From Acholoe squamosa (lineage: Eukaryota; Annelida; Polychaeta; Phyllodocida; Polynoidae), in NCBI GenBank assembly GCA_949317995.1, contig OX439035.1:77398394-77462393 (forward strand): a stretch of DNA of 64,000 bases, in the 5' to 3' direction. Below are positions 1-24,460 of this stretch, piece after piece. The first letter of the stretch is position 1; every line of letters begins with the position of its first letter. Both the position numbers and the translations under genes were made by a program. The notes below the pieces were generated by a model. That model was given only the letters and a program-made list of their open reading frames with translations. It ran no database searches and was not told the origin of the DNA.

Positions 1-12612
<12,612 letters not shown>

Positions 12613-15590
12613 GGTAATTCTGCTGTAGGAAAAATGTCGTCTGCAGTCTCCTGCTTTGCCGCGCTTTCTGTGGGACTGCTTTGCTGCTACTGGAGTACTC
12701 CCCAGGTCTGGAAGAGACGCCGTGGGCGGGCTGTGGACTGAGGGAGGGGGTGAAAGAGGAGGAGTGGCAGTGGAGAGGCAGGGGTTGGTACAGGGAGGGG
12801 GTGGTAAATCTTGGCACATGGGCTGATCTCTGGAGGAACGCTAAGGGAACGCTGCCAGTGGTCATTTAGGCCATCACGTGACCGATTCAGGATCGGGTGA
12901 TGCTCTCTATATGCAAGTTATGTTAATTGCAGAAATGCCTTACTGCAGCGTCTTCATTCAGGAATTCATTGGAGGTTGAAGGTGAGGGGGGGGGGGTCAT
13001 CATTGGGAGACGCATTCCCAGAATACATTGTACAGTTCTTCGGTTTATCGTACCGGGTTTATACCCAAGAATTCAGACTAGGATAATCACAAACATTCCT
13101 CAAATATAGAAAAGGGCGTATTTAAAGTTAAACCATTTTGAAATCAACGACTGTGTTCAGCGCAGTGGGGAGATCATATTGCAGGATGGATGGACAACTG
13201 ACGTAGAATGTTGATATTTTTTTACTGCTAAACTATCATCATTATTCTTTGCTTCTCCGCAGAAGCAACTTCCCTTCAGTGATCAAGCATCCATTATTAA
13301 ATTGTATCAATTACCACGCAAGAAAACAGAAAGAAAGACTCACCCAGAACATACGGTCAAATCATGATATAACAAAATTATGATGTATGATGATTAATGA
13401 ACTTCGTTACTGGCCTTTATTAAACGTCGTAAATGATAGCATTACAATTTAAAGTTATGAATAATAGCAATATAGATGCATGCTAAGTATAAGGACAAGG
13501 ACTCTTCAAACACTATGGCATCACTATAAGTCTTGTTGGGAGATGTACAAGGACATTATGGGGAATGTTCTAATCGCCATGATACCATAACAGATGAAAC
13601 GATGGGAGATCTTGAGAAGCAGCTGGCACTTGATACATCTAGCATGACACCCGGGTGGTTCAAACCAGATAAACAATACATCTAGTCCGAGTCAAACTCC
13701 CAATCTTATTAACATCTCATAAACGGTGGGTTTCTCGTCCCAGAGGATTCTTGACAGTCGTCGCTGTTGATAGGGGCACCAGGGCCTCTTTAGGGCCTAC
13801 GCTCATCCTGGGGGACATCCAGGAATATGGGGCCTTTAGAAAATGACCTGGAACAACCCTATTAGGGCAGATAAGTCTTTCTAGTTTCCAACTAAAGCAT
13901 CCTCCAATAATTAGGTAGATCCTGCTTTAGTATAGCTTAGATCCACAAGTTTTACAAAGGAATAAATCCAAGGGGATAATCATGATTAATACCAGTCTTC
14001 CTACTTATAGGACCAGGGTGAGGGTGGGTTTGTAATGAAGGGGTGTAAAACCAATCCACTCTCCCAACACATGGATTTAGAAGAGATAATGGACTTAAGA
14101 CTGTGTTGTGAGAGTCAGTTTGAACCACATGGCCCTGAGGTCGGATGTTCTGTGTTTATGTGTACGTCACTGCTCCTTATAGGCCTTTCGTAAACACGGT
14201 GCCCATGTGGCCGAGACGTGCAGAGCTAGGCACCGGTGATAGAGAATGAATTGGGAGGTTTATAGAGAGAGCGAGGCATCCATAATATACATATGACAAA
14301 ATGAGATGGAAACGAAATGATAGGCCCTATAGCGTTTAATGACTAATAGGTCTTGGCTGGACTCCCTAAGGGGAGATCTGGGCCCCCTCCCGCTCATTGG
14401 CCCATTGGCATTCTGTGATAGTTCCAGGATTTGGATAAAGGTGGTCGGAGGTGCAGCCCCCCCCCCCCTCTTTATTTCATATCTATCAATTTCCTTTTTG
14501 TATTGGGATTCAAAATCAACAATGAAATGAATGAGATCTTAACCATCCCCGCTCCCCATTCACGTCTTCCAAAACCATTGCCAACTTAAATTTCCTTTAA
14601 CATGACAATGGCATTTCCAATAATTTTTAACAGGAACCTGATTTTCAAATTTTGTAAATTGATGAGGAGATGAATGAAAAATTCTAAGGTAAAAACAAAT
14701 ACAACTGATGAAGAAGATGATCTCTCTTCCCAACCCAAAATAACCTACAGGCCAGATTCCAGGACAGATTAGGTTCAATGCCCTCAAGGCCCGGGGTTTA
14801 AGGCCAGGCATCCATTGTTATCCTAGGTTCTCAAACCAAATCCGGTGTAAACACACAGCCCATTTCATTTATGCGAGTAGTCTTCTTTTTTAAGAATATG
14901 GGAGGGCAGTGGAGATGTGAAAGAACTTTGCTTCCCTTCCACCCCATCCCCCGGAGGAGTAAAATTCCCCCCCCCCCCCTTAAAAAAAAGAAGAACCGAA
15001 GCTTTCATACAGAAGCACACAGCGGGAAAAATAAAACGCTGCTAAATCATGGGGTCCTAACAAAGATTTTGCCCACCTCTCGTTGCTAGTTTCACCACCC
15101 TCCTTTTCAGAAAGGGATCATTGACTTATTCAGATTCGTCCCAACTACATCTTCCCCTGGGGTAGGGGGGGGGGGCACTCAGTCTACGTTTGGGTACTAG
15201 CTGTGGTATATGGGCCGTGGAGGGCTGTGGCTGTCGACGGTTCTAAGAAAGACAAAAGGGGCTGTCAATGACATGGAAGTTAAGAACCAGGGGCTGTAAT
15301 TTCTCTTATAATATGTATAGGGGGAAATTAACCTAAGTATGAAATGCATTCATCATAGAATTGTCAAATTCTTTATAAATGTTCCACAAATACCCCTCAT
15401 TTAAACTTATGGGTGTCCCAAAACAGTGAGCTGTCAGCTGAGACTTTGAAAAATGGGGGCTGTAAAAACAGTGTAGCTTTTCTTTGGGCTGTCATATGGC
15501 CAAAAAATGTAGGCTGTAGTTTCGCAGGTGGTACGTAAATTTAGCATCAAAGAGACAGTGTATGAGCCCCCTGGGCATCTCACCAGGTTA
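12613..15590. promoter_or_regulatory. 5' flank of the BPI-like gene and intergenic DNA
   Basis: Immediately upstream of the start codon (12613-12870, minus orientation) is CT-rich sequence that may hold the 5' leader. I cannot identify a TATA box or a transcription start with confidence. The rest shows no gene; 15160-15550 has G-runs and repeated GGGCTGT motifs. Confidence 0.3.
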
Positions 15591-15592
15591 TT

Positions 15593-15790
15593 GGGTGTAA
15601 GCGGGAGTGGAGCTGGTTCTGGCATGCACTGTTAAGCTGATAAGATGGGAACCAGTATGTCCCTGGAAGTAGATGTTATACATGTACAGGGACAAGGTAC
15701 TCATCATGATAATGCCTTATCAGTGTGGATCCACTGGATATGGGTCTAAACTCCTATAGGGGCCTCGGCAAGCGGGAGTCTGAGCTGGCC
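15593..15790. repeat. Dispersed repeat, copy A
   Basis: Begins GGGTGTAAGCGGGAGTGGAG and includes GGAAGTAGATGTTAT, GGGACAAGGTAC, AATGCCTTATC and GTGGATCCACTGGATATGGG. The same blocks in the same order and orientation occur at 23239-24460, where a 991 bp insertion separates the first block from the rest. Family unknown. Confidence 0.75.
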
Positions 15791-16117
15791 GCCTTTCGGG
15801 GCCGCATCCACTCTCCACGGATGGGCCCTCAGTGGGCATCATCCCGGGGCATCATCCTTTTATCTATCCGTCATTTCTATGGAGGAAAGACGGATGATTG
15901 TCACATGGACGTGCAAGCATTTTCTAAGCCCCCCTCCCCCCTCTTGGGTACGTTAACCCTTTTCCCAACGGAAAACGGAGGCTGATATGTTTGCCCCCTT
16001 GAGTCTGAGGGGTTAAAATTATCCACACTCCACCCACCTTCAAATGGACACTCCCTTATCTCCACATTGCCCTGCCCCCATGGCCATGCATTCCCCCTAA
16101 GGCCTAACAAAAAAAGA

Positions 16118-16392
16118 AGCTGTGTTTCCGGTAACATGATAAAAAAAGTTGAGGTCGGTAGCTCGGAATTTTTTTTTTTTTTACCAGGGCTTTATAGAGT
16201 CAGATAATTGCGTTTTTTCACTGATACTTGTTAGAATCGATGCTTTACTGCATGGGAAATGGGAAAAGAAAACGATGGTTAAAAGTGTTAAAAAAACTGT
16301 CACAAAATCGGGAAAATATTGAAAAAAATCTTATAAAAGATTTGAGGTCGGCCCCTTTAAGCTGAGGACGGTCGGGTGACCGGAAACAAACC
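16118..16392. mobile_element. GTTTCCGGTAAC-end inverted-repeat element
   Basis: Starts TGTGTTTCCGGTAACATG and ends GGTCGGGTGACCGGAAACAA, an imperfect inverted repeat. Both arms carry GAGGTCGG-like motifs. Related ends occur at 43795-43830 and 62658-62690, so it belongs to a dispersed family. Class not determined; no target duplication was recognised. Confidence 0.5.
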
Positions 16393-17410
16393 ATTTTTTT
16401 TGGTCTAAATACCCCCACGCCGGTTTGGAGTGAGAATGTGTTATAAACTACCCCGGTAGGTCACTAATTGCCTTAAATTGGGAACCAAAAACTTAATTTT
16501 TCCTTCTTTTGCACGTTCAAAATGATGTTGTGCCTGTCATAGTTGACAGATCTACATCATTCTTTCACCATGTAAAAGTAGACAATTAGAACATCACTTC
16601 TAGATATAATTATAATTCATATTTTGAGAAAATTAAAAACATTTCATCTTTCACCAAGGTATGAGTTTAAGAATTGAAAACTGTGAAAAAACAAGGACTT
16701 CATGACATTTAGGCTATAAAAAGTGGCTGATGCCCCCCGTTTCTATCAATTCATCTTTTAGAGTATCAAATATTAAAGCTATATTAAAAGATGTTAATAC
16801 ATTTCATCTATCTCCAAGAGTTCAAATTCTAGAATCCAATATGTATTTTATTTTTCAAAATCTAGCTGCAAATGACATTTTTACTTATATCTTTTGGCAC
16901 AATCTTTCAATATTGCATTTGAAGTAATCTCTATCTATGAAATAGAGCAAGAGGTAGAAGAAACATGGAGTTCCTATTATATTACATTTTATGTGTTCTT
17001 TCAACAAACTAGTTAGCTTAGATATTGCATATGGCGTGATTATTCATTTCCCTCCTTCCTGATGACCTCATTCAACCTTGACATAAATAACGGTAAAAAG
17101 ATGTGGTGTGGGAACACACAAAATCGTAACACACTCAAAATACTTTTAACACTTTACTCACTTAATGTGGAGTAAAACTTTTTTCTAACACACTGGTCAG
17201 CTTCTTCCTCAGAAGTGTTTAGATTCTAAAAAGCGCGTTGAATCAACACACATTTTATTAATCCTTTGCAATACACTAATGCCAGCTTGGTCTTACAAGT
17301 ACTATAATGTAATACATTCACTTCTGTGGCATATTTTGTGGTAAAATATGCTCATTATTTCTTTCTTAGTTAAGCCGAGATCATACTATCTGTATCATTA
17401 GTATATTATA

Positions 17411-17944
17411 GTTTATAGCCCAGCCCCCGCACTCCCCATGTTTTCTGACACCATCCTCGTTAGGGGTTTTGAAAAAGACCCCCTATCCACAGACTTTTGA
17501 GTGAATATGGTACCCTATTTTGAGCAAAATCACAAATTGTTTGGGCCTTAAAAGCACCCCTATTTTTAGAAAATGCTGACATATTTGGAACCTTCTTTGG
17601 ATGTCTTCTTTTGCAAAGTAGACATCCTTATTGAATACAGCAAATGTAGATTATATATTTATATATTTCAATCTACATTCGATTTCTCCTTTGTATGCAT
17701 AAAATGGTCAATATAAAGTTGGACACATCAATTGGCTCTATGACCCTATGTCATTTCTCCCTAAGCTGCAAGCAGAAGTACACCCCCTATTATTGATTTT
17801 CATGAATTTTCCCTGGTAAAACATACCCTATTTTTAGAAAAACGCTGATCTGTGGATTGGCAGAAATTCTGACCCTATTTTCGCGCTTTTTCTAACGAGG
17901 ATGGTGTCATATCTAAAGTAAAGTGCGGGGGCCGGGGTTTATAG
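17411..17944. mobile_element. Inverted-repeat element, CCCCCGCACT ends
   Basis: Left arm TATAGCCCAGCCCCCGCACT and the reverse of the right arm TATAAACCCCGGCCCCCGCA share CCCCCGCAC. Further in, both carry TGACACCATCCTCGTTAG. Inside, CCCTATTTTGAG and CCCTATTTTTAG motifs recur. About 530 bp, non-coding, class unknown. Confidence 0.6.
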
Positions 17945-19033
17945 CTAGCCTTCTTTTGCTGTTCTCTCTGACAGTACCTACTTATTCATCTTCTTGATTT
18001 ATTATGAAATTTCGACTCTATTTTACTAGAAATAGATGGTCATAGTAACAATTTTGAGGATGTGTAGTTCATTGTTCTATTGCTATATTTGGTAATCATA
18101 GTAGTTAATGTGATATTGCAATTTTCACTTACTCCTGCATAGAAGCAAGCCAATACTCTATATTTTTCTCTTCTTTCCCCTTCCAGATGAAGATTCTCAA
18201 AAAAACCTAGGCCTACATATGTCCTATATCACTTTTAGATTATTTGAACAAAGGAAGACATTACCAGTGGATAGTGTCCAAGGATAGCAACAAAACGACG
18301 GAAAATGGCAGAGAAATGATGAAAGTAAAGGCTATTGACAGCTCCCCCTCCGTGCCCCCCTCCCACCTCACCACACCCTCCTAAAATACCGCCCCACACT
18401 CCCTAAAAGAATTAACACATTTAATCAATTATTCAATGCACTTTCAGGCTACATACTATCAAGAACTCCACACATGCAGGTATTTCAAGGACAGTGAGTA
18501 ACCCACTTATTTATATGGAAGTTATATGATTTACTCACTTCTAAAATAATATTTACGATATCTCTGATTTGTATTTGATGTCACTGACCCATCAAATCAA
18601 AGTTTTCTGCTAATGGGAGAAAGATCAATATTTTGCATCCCAACCACCTGCTATTGATGCAATTATTTTGCCCAAAATGGTCAGCAATTGGGGCAGTGCT
18701 TGTCCATTTGTTCAAGTGATTTCCAATACAGATATTCAAAAGACCCTTTAGGGAATTCTAAATATCTATTAGGTAAAGTAAGGCGCTAATCTTGAAAATG
18801 CACTGGTTCCCATTTAGGGAAACAGATTATGTGACAGTATTTTTTTTCAGTGGATGTAGACCTGTAGGCGTGTACATGGTAGTTCACAGTTACACTTCAC
18901 GAATATTTTGTAGTTACAGTTACACTTGAAGAATTGGATTAATATCATTTGAATATGATAAAAAGTCTGCTCATGGGATGGGGTCTTGCAGGCAGGTTCT
19001 TTCATTTACAGGCCTAGTTCTCACAGCCTAGCA

Positions 19034-19500
19034 TGTCCGACATCATGTCCGATTCTTCTGATGACAGCATTTCATTGAAAGCCCTACTGAAGAGAATCCA
19101 GACCCCATATAAGCTCTTCCGCTCAATTTAAAATACCATGGACGAAAAAGCAAAAGAGGACCTGCCAAAAGGACTGAATATGGTTAGAGAAAGAAGAGCA
19201 ATACCAACACAGGGCCATTGACGTCCGCGAATGTAGACGCAGCTTGCGCATTCTTGTCATTAGCTGGTTCTGAACTAATTAATGCTGATAGCAGTGAAAT
19301 CCGTGGACCAGAGGAAAAAGATGGTATTTCAGTGGTTACTCCTCAGATAGACCAATGCAATAGCACAGGGGAATTAATCATATACATTTGTATCTCACTG
19401 CAAATACCGCCACACGTAAAGATGCACAGACATATCCTTTTTTTTGCTATCGAGGAGGATCACACTCGGGCGAATGAAAATATTGAATGCAGCATGTTGT
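19034..19500 (+). pseudogene. Unidentified coding-like remnant
   Basis: Two frames look protein-like: SDTMSDSSDDSISLKALLKR near 19034-19130 and a 94-codon frame at 19218-19502 containing SLAGSELINADSSEIRGPEE. Stops interrupt the region between them. I recognise no domain. It could be a decayed transposon gene or chance. Confidence 0.25.
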
Positions 19501-19929
19501 GAAATGGTCCTTCAGGGTTCATATAAACCTGTCACATACATCTTTGATTAAGTTGACAATTTCCGCTGTATTATGATAGTTGTTTGTGTGGCTTGCCTCT
19601 AGGGCGAGGGGGGTACAACGATTTAGGCATGGCAGACTATCGAGATCTCACTGTATTTAGAGTTCATAATAATCAATGTATATTTAAATATTTAAGAGAG
19701 CCAAAAGAGGGAAGAGAACCTCATCCCCACTATTGCTAGTGTATGGGTTGATACTTCTGGTTCTACCTTTCTTCATAAAAAAATTATTGAAACATTAGAC
19801 ATGAGGTCAATTCGAAATAAATAGAAAGGGATATGGAATCCATGAGAGATATATAGAACAATCATAATCAAAAAATGATTTACAAATTAGATGTGCCAGT
19901 AATATAATTTAGACATGATGAGAATATGC

Positions 19930-22900
19930 TTAACAGATGTATGTATAGCGCTATGGCCTACCATATGGGATGAAAGACGCTAAGTAGGTCCTGGAGTCAG
20001 TTTTCAACTGATCCAGGCTAGGGGCATCTCTTCTCCCCACAGGTAGGGCATTCCAGCAGATGGCACCATGATGTTCTACACTTCTTGCATAGACTCCTCC
20101 ATTGGGAGTTATAACCCTAAAAGTAGGCGCATCATGAAGCCTAGATCTTTAATTCCGCATATCACTATAGTCAGTACCTTTTGACCTTTTGTACATGTAA
20201 TTAACAAGATGTATATACCTTCTATTAGACGATAAATTAATTTTGGTAGTATTGTGAATATATTCGGTATTGTTTAAATGAGGAACCTTTAAACAAATCT
20301 TGATACAACGGTTTTGTGCATATAGCATAGGGTCTAGGTATTTATCAAAGGTGGTACAAAATCAAATATCCACATAGTCCATAATACGGTAATATGGTGG
20401 ATTTATATATTTGTAATGATAATTCTACATCAAGAAATTTATGTAGTAGACAAGGTTTGTATGTCTTATAAACCATGGTTTTAATCTGATTAGAAAGATG
20501 TAAATTGTAATTTAATAGAGGATCTAGTGTCACACCAAGATATTTGTAGCGTAGGACTACTTGCAACAGTTGGCTATTCATTTGTTTATTGACAGACAGA
20601 GTATTTAGTTTTTTGAGCTAGAGGAAAAAATCATTACCTTAGTTTTTGCAACATTTATAGAAAGCTTGTTTTGTACACACCAAGTTTCATCGTTTTCAAG
20701 TTGACATTGTAAATGCATCTTAGCTACATTAAAATTTGTATGAGATGAGTAAATTACAGTATCATCAGCATATAACTTCTCTTTACAACCTTTTATACAT
20801 TTTATTACATCGTTAACATATATATATATATATAAAGTAGAGGACCTAATATTGAGCCTTGAGGGACACCACAGGTTGAAAATCACAGAAGGTTTGCATA
20901 TGACGAATTTGGAGGTATTCCAGCCCCTACTCTTCGAATTTTAGTTTCCCCCTCTGTTTCTTTGGCTCAAAGTGTCAGGCTGGATGGGTTCTTCATGTTA
21001 CATATGGGTTTTGATGGTCCCATATGCATATTTTGGGGGTAGGGGGGCAAAATGTGCCCAAAATGACCAAAATTGTCTGGGCGAAATTGTGTCTGGGAGA
21101 ATGACATTTGAGTTACAAGCCATGTTGAGGGCTTAATTTCCTACAGAAACAATCTTCGTATACCTCCATGAAAATCTCAGGTCCACACTATTTTGACCTG
21201 TAGATTAAGAAAATCACATTATCATTTATGTCAGATGTGTCCTTGCTATTATAAAAGAAGCATACTTATAAGTATTCTTTTTCTGGGCACATGTCTGGGC
21301 GAATGACATGTAAGGCCCCATATGCACACTTTCTATGATTTGTGACCCACAGACCACTCTCTCACTACCAGAGAGAATATTATTAGCATAAGTTGTTTGG
21401 TATCTATCTGATAAATAATTTTCAAAAAAATAGTAATTGTCAGATCTAATACCATAATGATTATTTTTTGTAAGTAGGACAGAGTGATCTATTGTGTCAA
21501 AGGCTTTCCTCAGATCTATAAAAGCAGCCACAGTAGAATTACCTATGTTAAGGTTTCTTTTAATATCATCTGTAAACTTAGCTAGTGAATCGACAGTACT
21601 GAAGCCAGACCTAAAACCTCCTTGATGGGGTGTTAAGATATTTTCTTTAACCAAGAAACCATATACTCTATTATGAACAATTTTTTCAATAAGTTGACAT
21701 GGTAACGGAAGTAAAGAGATGGGTCTATAGTTATTAACTAATTTAGTATCCCCTGATTTGGGTATCGGTGTCACTTTGGAAACTTTTCAACTACTAGGTA
21801 CAGAGTTGGTAGTAAAGGACAAATTAAATATTTTTACTAGTTTACTGGGATCATGCATAAATACTTTCTTTAGAATGGCAGTGGATATGCTGCTAATAGC
21901 TGATGATTTAATTGTATTTATATCATGAATCAGCTTGAGAACCTCCTGAGTGTTAGTTATAAAGGGATCAATAGAATTTGCGATACATTCCTCATACGGT
22001 TTCCATGGTATATAGAGATCTTTTGCCAAGGTGGGACCAATATTAGCAAAATATTGATTTATAAAGTTAGGAACCTCGTCCTTATCAACAGGTACATTGA
22101 GATTTTCATGATCCACTAGTACAATGTTATTTGCATATGAAGGCTGTCCAGGAATTAGATTATTAATAACTCTCCAAAATTTTCTATGATCATTTCTGTA
22201 GGCATCAGCTTGTTCCTTGAAGAAGGATCTACATGCTTTATTTATAACCTTATTAGCCTTATTCCTTATATTATCAGACTCAATCCAGTCGTTTTCTTTA
22301 CCCGTACGCCTTGCTTTCCACAATTTTCTATTTTTATCTCTGATGAATTCATATACATTTTGGGTCATCCAGGGGTCTCTATATTTATCAACAAGAAATC
22401 TATGAACAGGACAGTGCTTATCTAATATTTTCCTAATTGCATTTTCATATAGAGACCATGCATAATTAACATCCTCAGTATTGTTAAAGGTATTCCAATC
22501 AAAGTTGTCAAATTCATTAAATAAAACATCATCAGATAACCGTGAGTATGAGCGCCCTTCAATATATAACTTTTCCATGCATGTTTTCCATTTTTTCCTA
22601 ATCAAATATACAGGAAGATGGTCTGATATATAGTTGTTACAAACACCATCCTTAATAAGGTTTGGTTTCAAGTTAGTAAAAATCATGTCTAACATAGCCT
22701 TTTTCCTGGTACAATCTTTAACTACCTGATCAAGACCGAAGCCTTTTAGTCTGTTTGATAAGTTGTTAATAACTTCATTGTCTTCTTTAACATTGAAATT
22801 AAAATCACCCATGGCGACGATCTGAAATTTATCCCTGTCTTCAACCACAGATATAATATGAGCAAATGTATCAATGAAAATGTACTTATCACCATCAGGT

Positions 22901-23060
22901 GGTCTATATACATTACACAGGATAATGGATTTCATATGTATTTTAGTTATACATAAACATTGGATTTCAATATTTGAGTGAATAGAGAACATTCCTATAT
23001 GTTGGATGATTTTATCATCTGATTTAATCATGCTGTGTCAACTTTCACATTTAACCACAT
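19930..23060 (-). mobile_element. CR1/L2-like LINE, 5' truncated and interrupted
   Basis: Read right to left. 23031-21787 encodes the C-terminal part of the apurinic endonuclease (CNVYRPPDGD, MGDFNFN, SDHLPVYL) and the linker to reverse transcriptase. 21774-21350 has NNYRPISLLP, HQGGFRSGFSTVD and AFIDLRKAFDTIDH. A 472 bp insertion then splits the frame just before the VPQGS motif. 20870-20605 resumes with VPQGSILGPLL and YADDTVIYSS, and 20581-20345 carries the KYLGVTLD thumb region. The tail to about 19930 shows decayed CR1-like C-terminal sequence. The start of the endonuclease is missing, so the copy is 5' truncated. Several stops and frame breaks make it inactive. CR1, L2 and related clades are hard to tell apart without a tree. 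Confidence 0.85.
20875..21346. mobile_element. 472 bp inverted-repeat element inserted in the LINE
   Basis: It interrupts the LINE reading frame between the codons for CG and VPQG. CCACAG stands on both sides (20869-20874 and 21347-21352), read as a short target duplication. Its ends are imperfect inverted repeats: GTTGAAAATCACAGAAGGTT on the left against GTCACAAATCATAGAAAGTG on the reverse of the right, both continuing to TGCATATG. Internal GGCGAATGACAT-like motifs repeat. Non-coding; superfamily uncertain. Confidence 0.7.
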
Positions 23061-23238
23061 TTCAACTGTTAATAGCCAAAAATTTCAACTGTTGATAGAA
23101 ATACTGCATCTAGGCTTGTTGATTGAATGAGTATTACAAAACACACTCTGAAGCAAAATATATTGAACAAGGTAAACAAGCATTCATTTTTCCTCCTTTT
23201 CCAACTTCTTATGCATGGTAAGAGATATCCGCGTATAG

Positions 23239-24460
23239 GGTGTAAGCGGGAGTGGAGCTGGTTCTGCCGACATGCACTGATAAGCGGCACAGAGAGAACA
23301 CCGATTGATTTGACGTATACTGCACAGGTCACGATTTGTCTCCCACATGACATGTATGAAGGCATGTCGAATGAGGTTGACACTCTCACATTTGGTTCGT
23401 CAACTCTACTTGACATGCATAATGAGGACATGTCTCATATTCCTGACCTATGCACCTTAGTGCTAGGTAATACTGTGGGACAATTATATAAGGTTTTAAG
23501 AGCAGTCAATAGCCATGTACTAATGGTTTAATCAAGGCAGGCCTATAATGGAAGGCTGAGGATATCATAGTCCCACAGGCCTGCAATAACAAGGCACTTT
23601 TTCCTATTATCTACAGAACTTCTACTTGACTGAGGACCTCTATGCAGACCATAAGACAAGGGCATGGAGGTGCATGGCAATGCCATATGTCTCCCTGTAC
23701 TGTAGATACTGAGATTATAAATTGGGGGTTAGCATACAATCTTTTGGTATTTTTTCTGACCCACACATAAGTTGTCTAACCTATCCTGTTGAAGTATTCA
23801 GGATTGTGGGTGCCTATTTTGATATTCAATAACAAATGCAAATTTAACAATGAAGTAGAATTCACTACCTGTCATTGATAATGTTTACAAACCTTTAATA
23901 GTGATCCATTCTTCATGAAAACAAAATGACACAGATACATCAAATGTCTCAAGTGTTGGTAGTACCTTCTTGTTAGTGATTAATCCTGGTAACAAAATGG
24001 CTGTTTGCCCCATCTGGTGGAATATCCTAGAACAATTATGTATGTCAAACCAGAAATATCATCACATGTCAAGTGCCTTTGACATGGCTGTGACCCTAGT
24101 CAACTCACAAGTGACATGGCATTTTAAGGTGCATGTGTCAAATCATATGAAGACTACAGTGTGCTACAGTCATCATGTTGACATATGTGCAGATGTCCCA
24201 ATGACATGCTCTCTGCGTCAAATCAATTTGACATGGGTAGACATGTCATTTTGTCAGGAAAACCTTTTTTCAGTGTGATAAGATTGAAATCAGCATGTCC
24301 TTGGAAGTAGATGTTATCTAGGGACAAGGTACCCATAATGACAATGCCTTATCTGTGTGCTTTGCCACCTTTGGCATAACCAGCGAAATTCAAAATGGTG
24401 GATCCACTGGATATGGGTCTAAGCTCCTTTGGGATCGGCAATACATGTAGTTGGGAGTGC
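23239..24460. repeat. Dispersed repeat, copy B, carrying an insertion
   Basis: Blocks at 23239-23284 and 24276-24460 match copy A at 15593-15790 in order. Between them lies foreign sequence, 23285-24275. The right end of the repeat runs up to the I-group LINE that begins about 24460. Confidence 0.7.
23285..24275. mobile_element. 991 bp insertion with TGATAAG flanks
   Basis: TGATAAG stands on both sides (23278-23284 and 24276-24282), consistent with a 7 bp target duplication. The insert has many GACATG, TGACAT and ACATGTC motifs, most densely at 23340-23440 and 24060-24250. I could not see terminal inverted repeats or a coding frame. The class is unknown. Confidence 0.5.
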
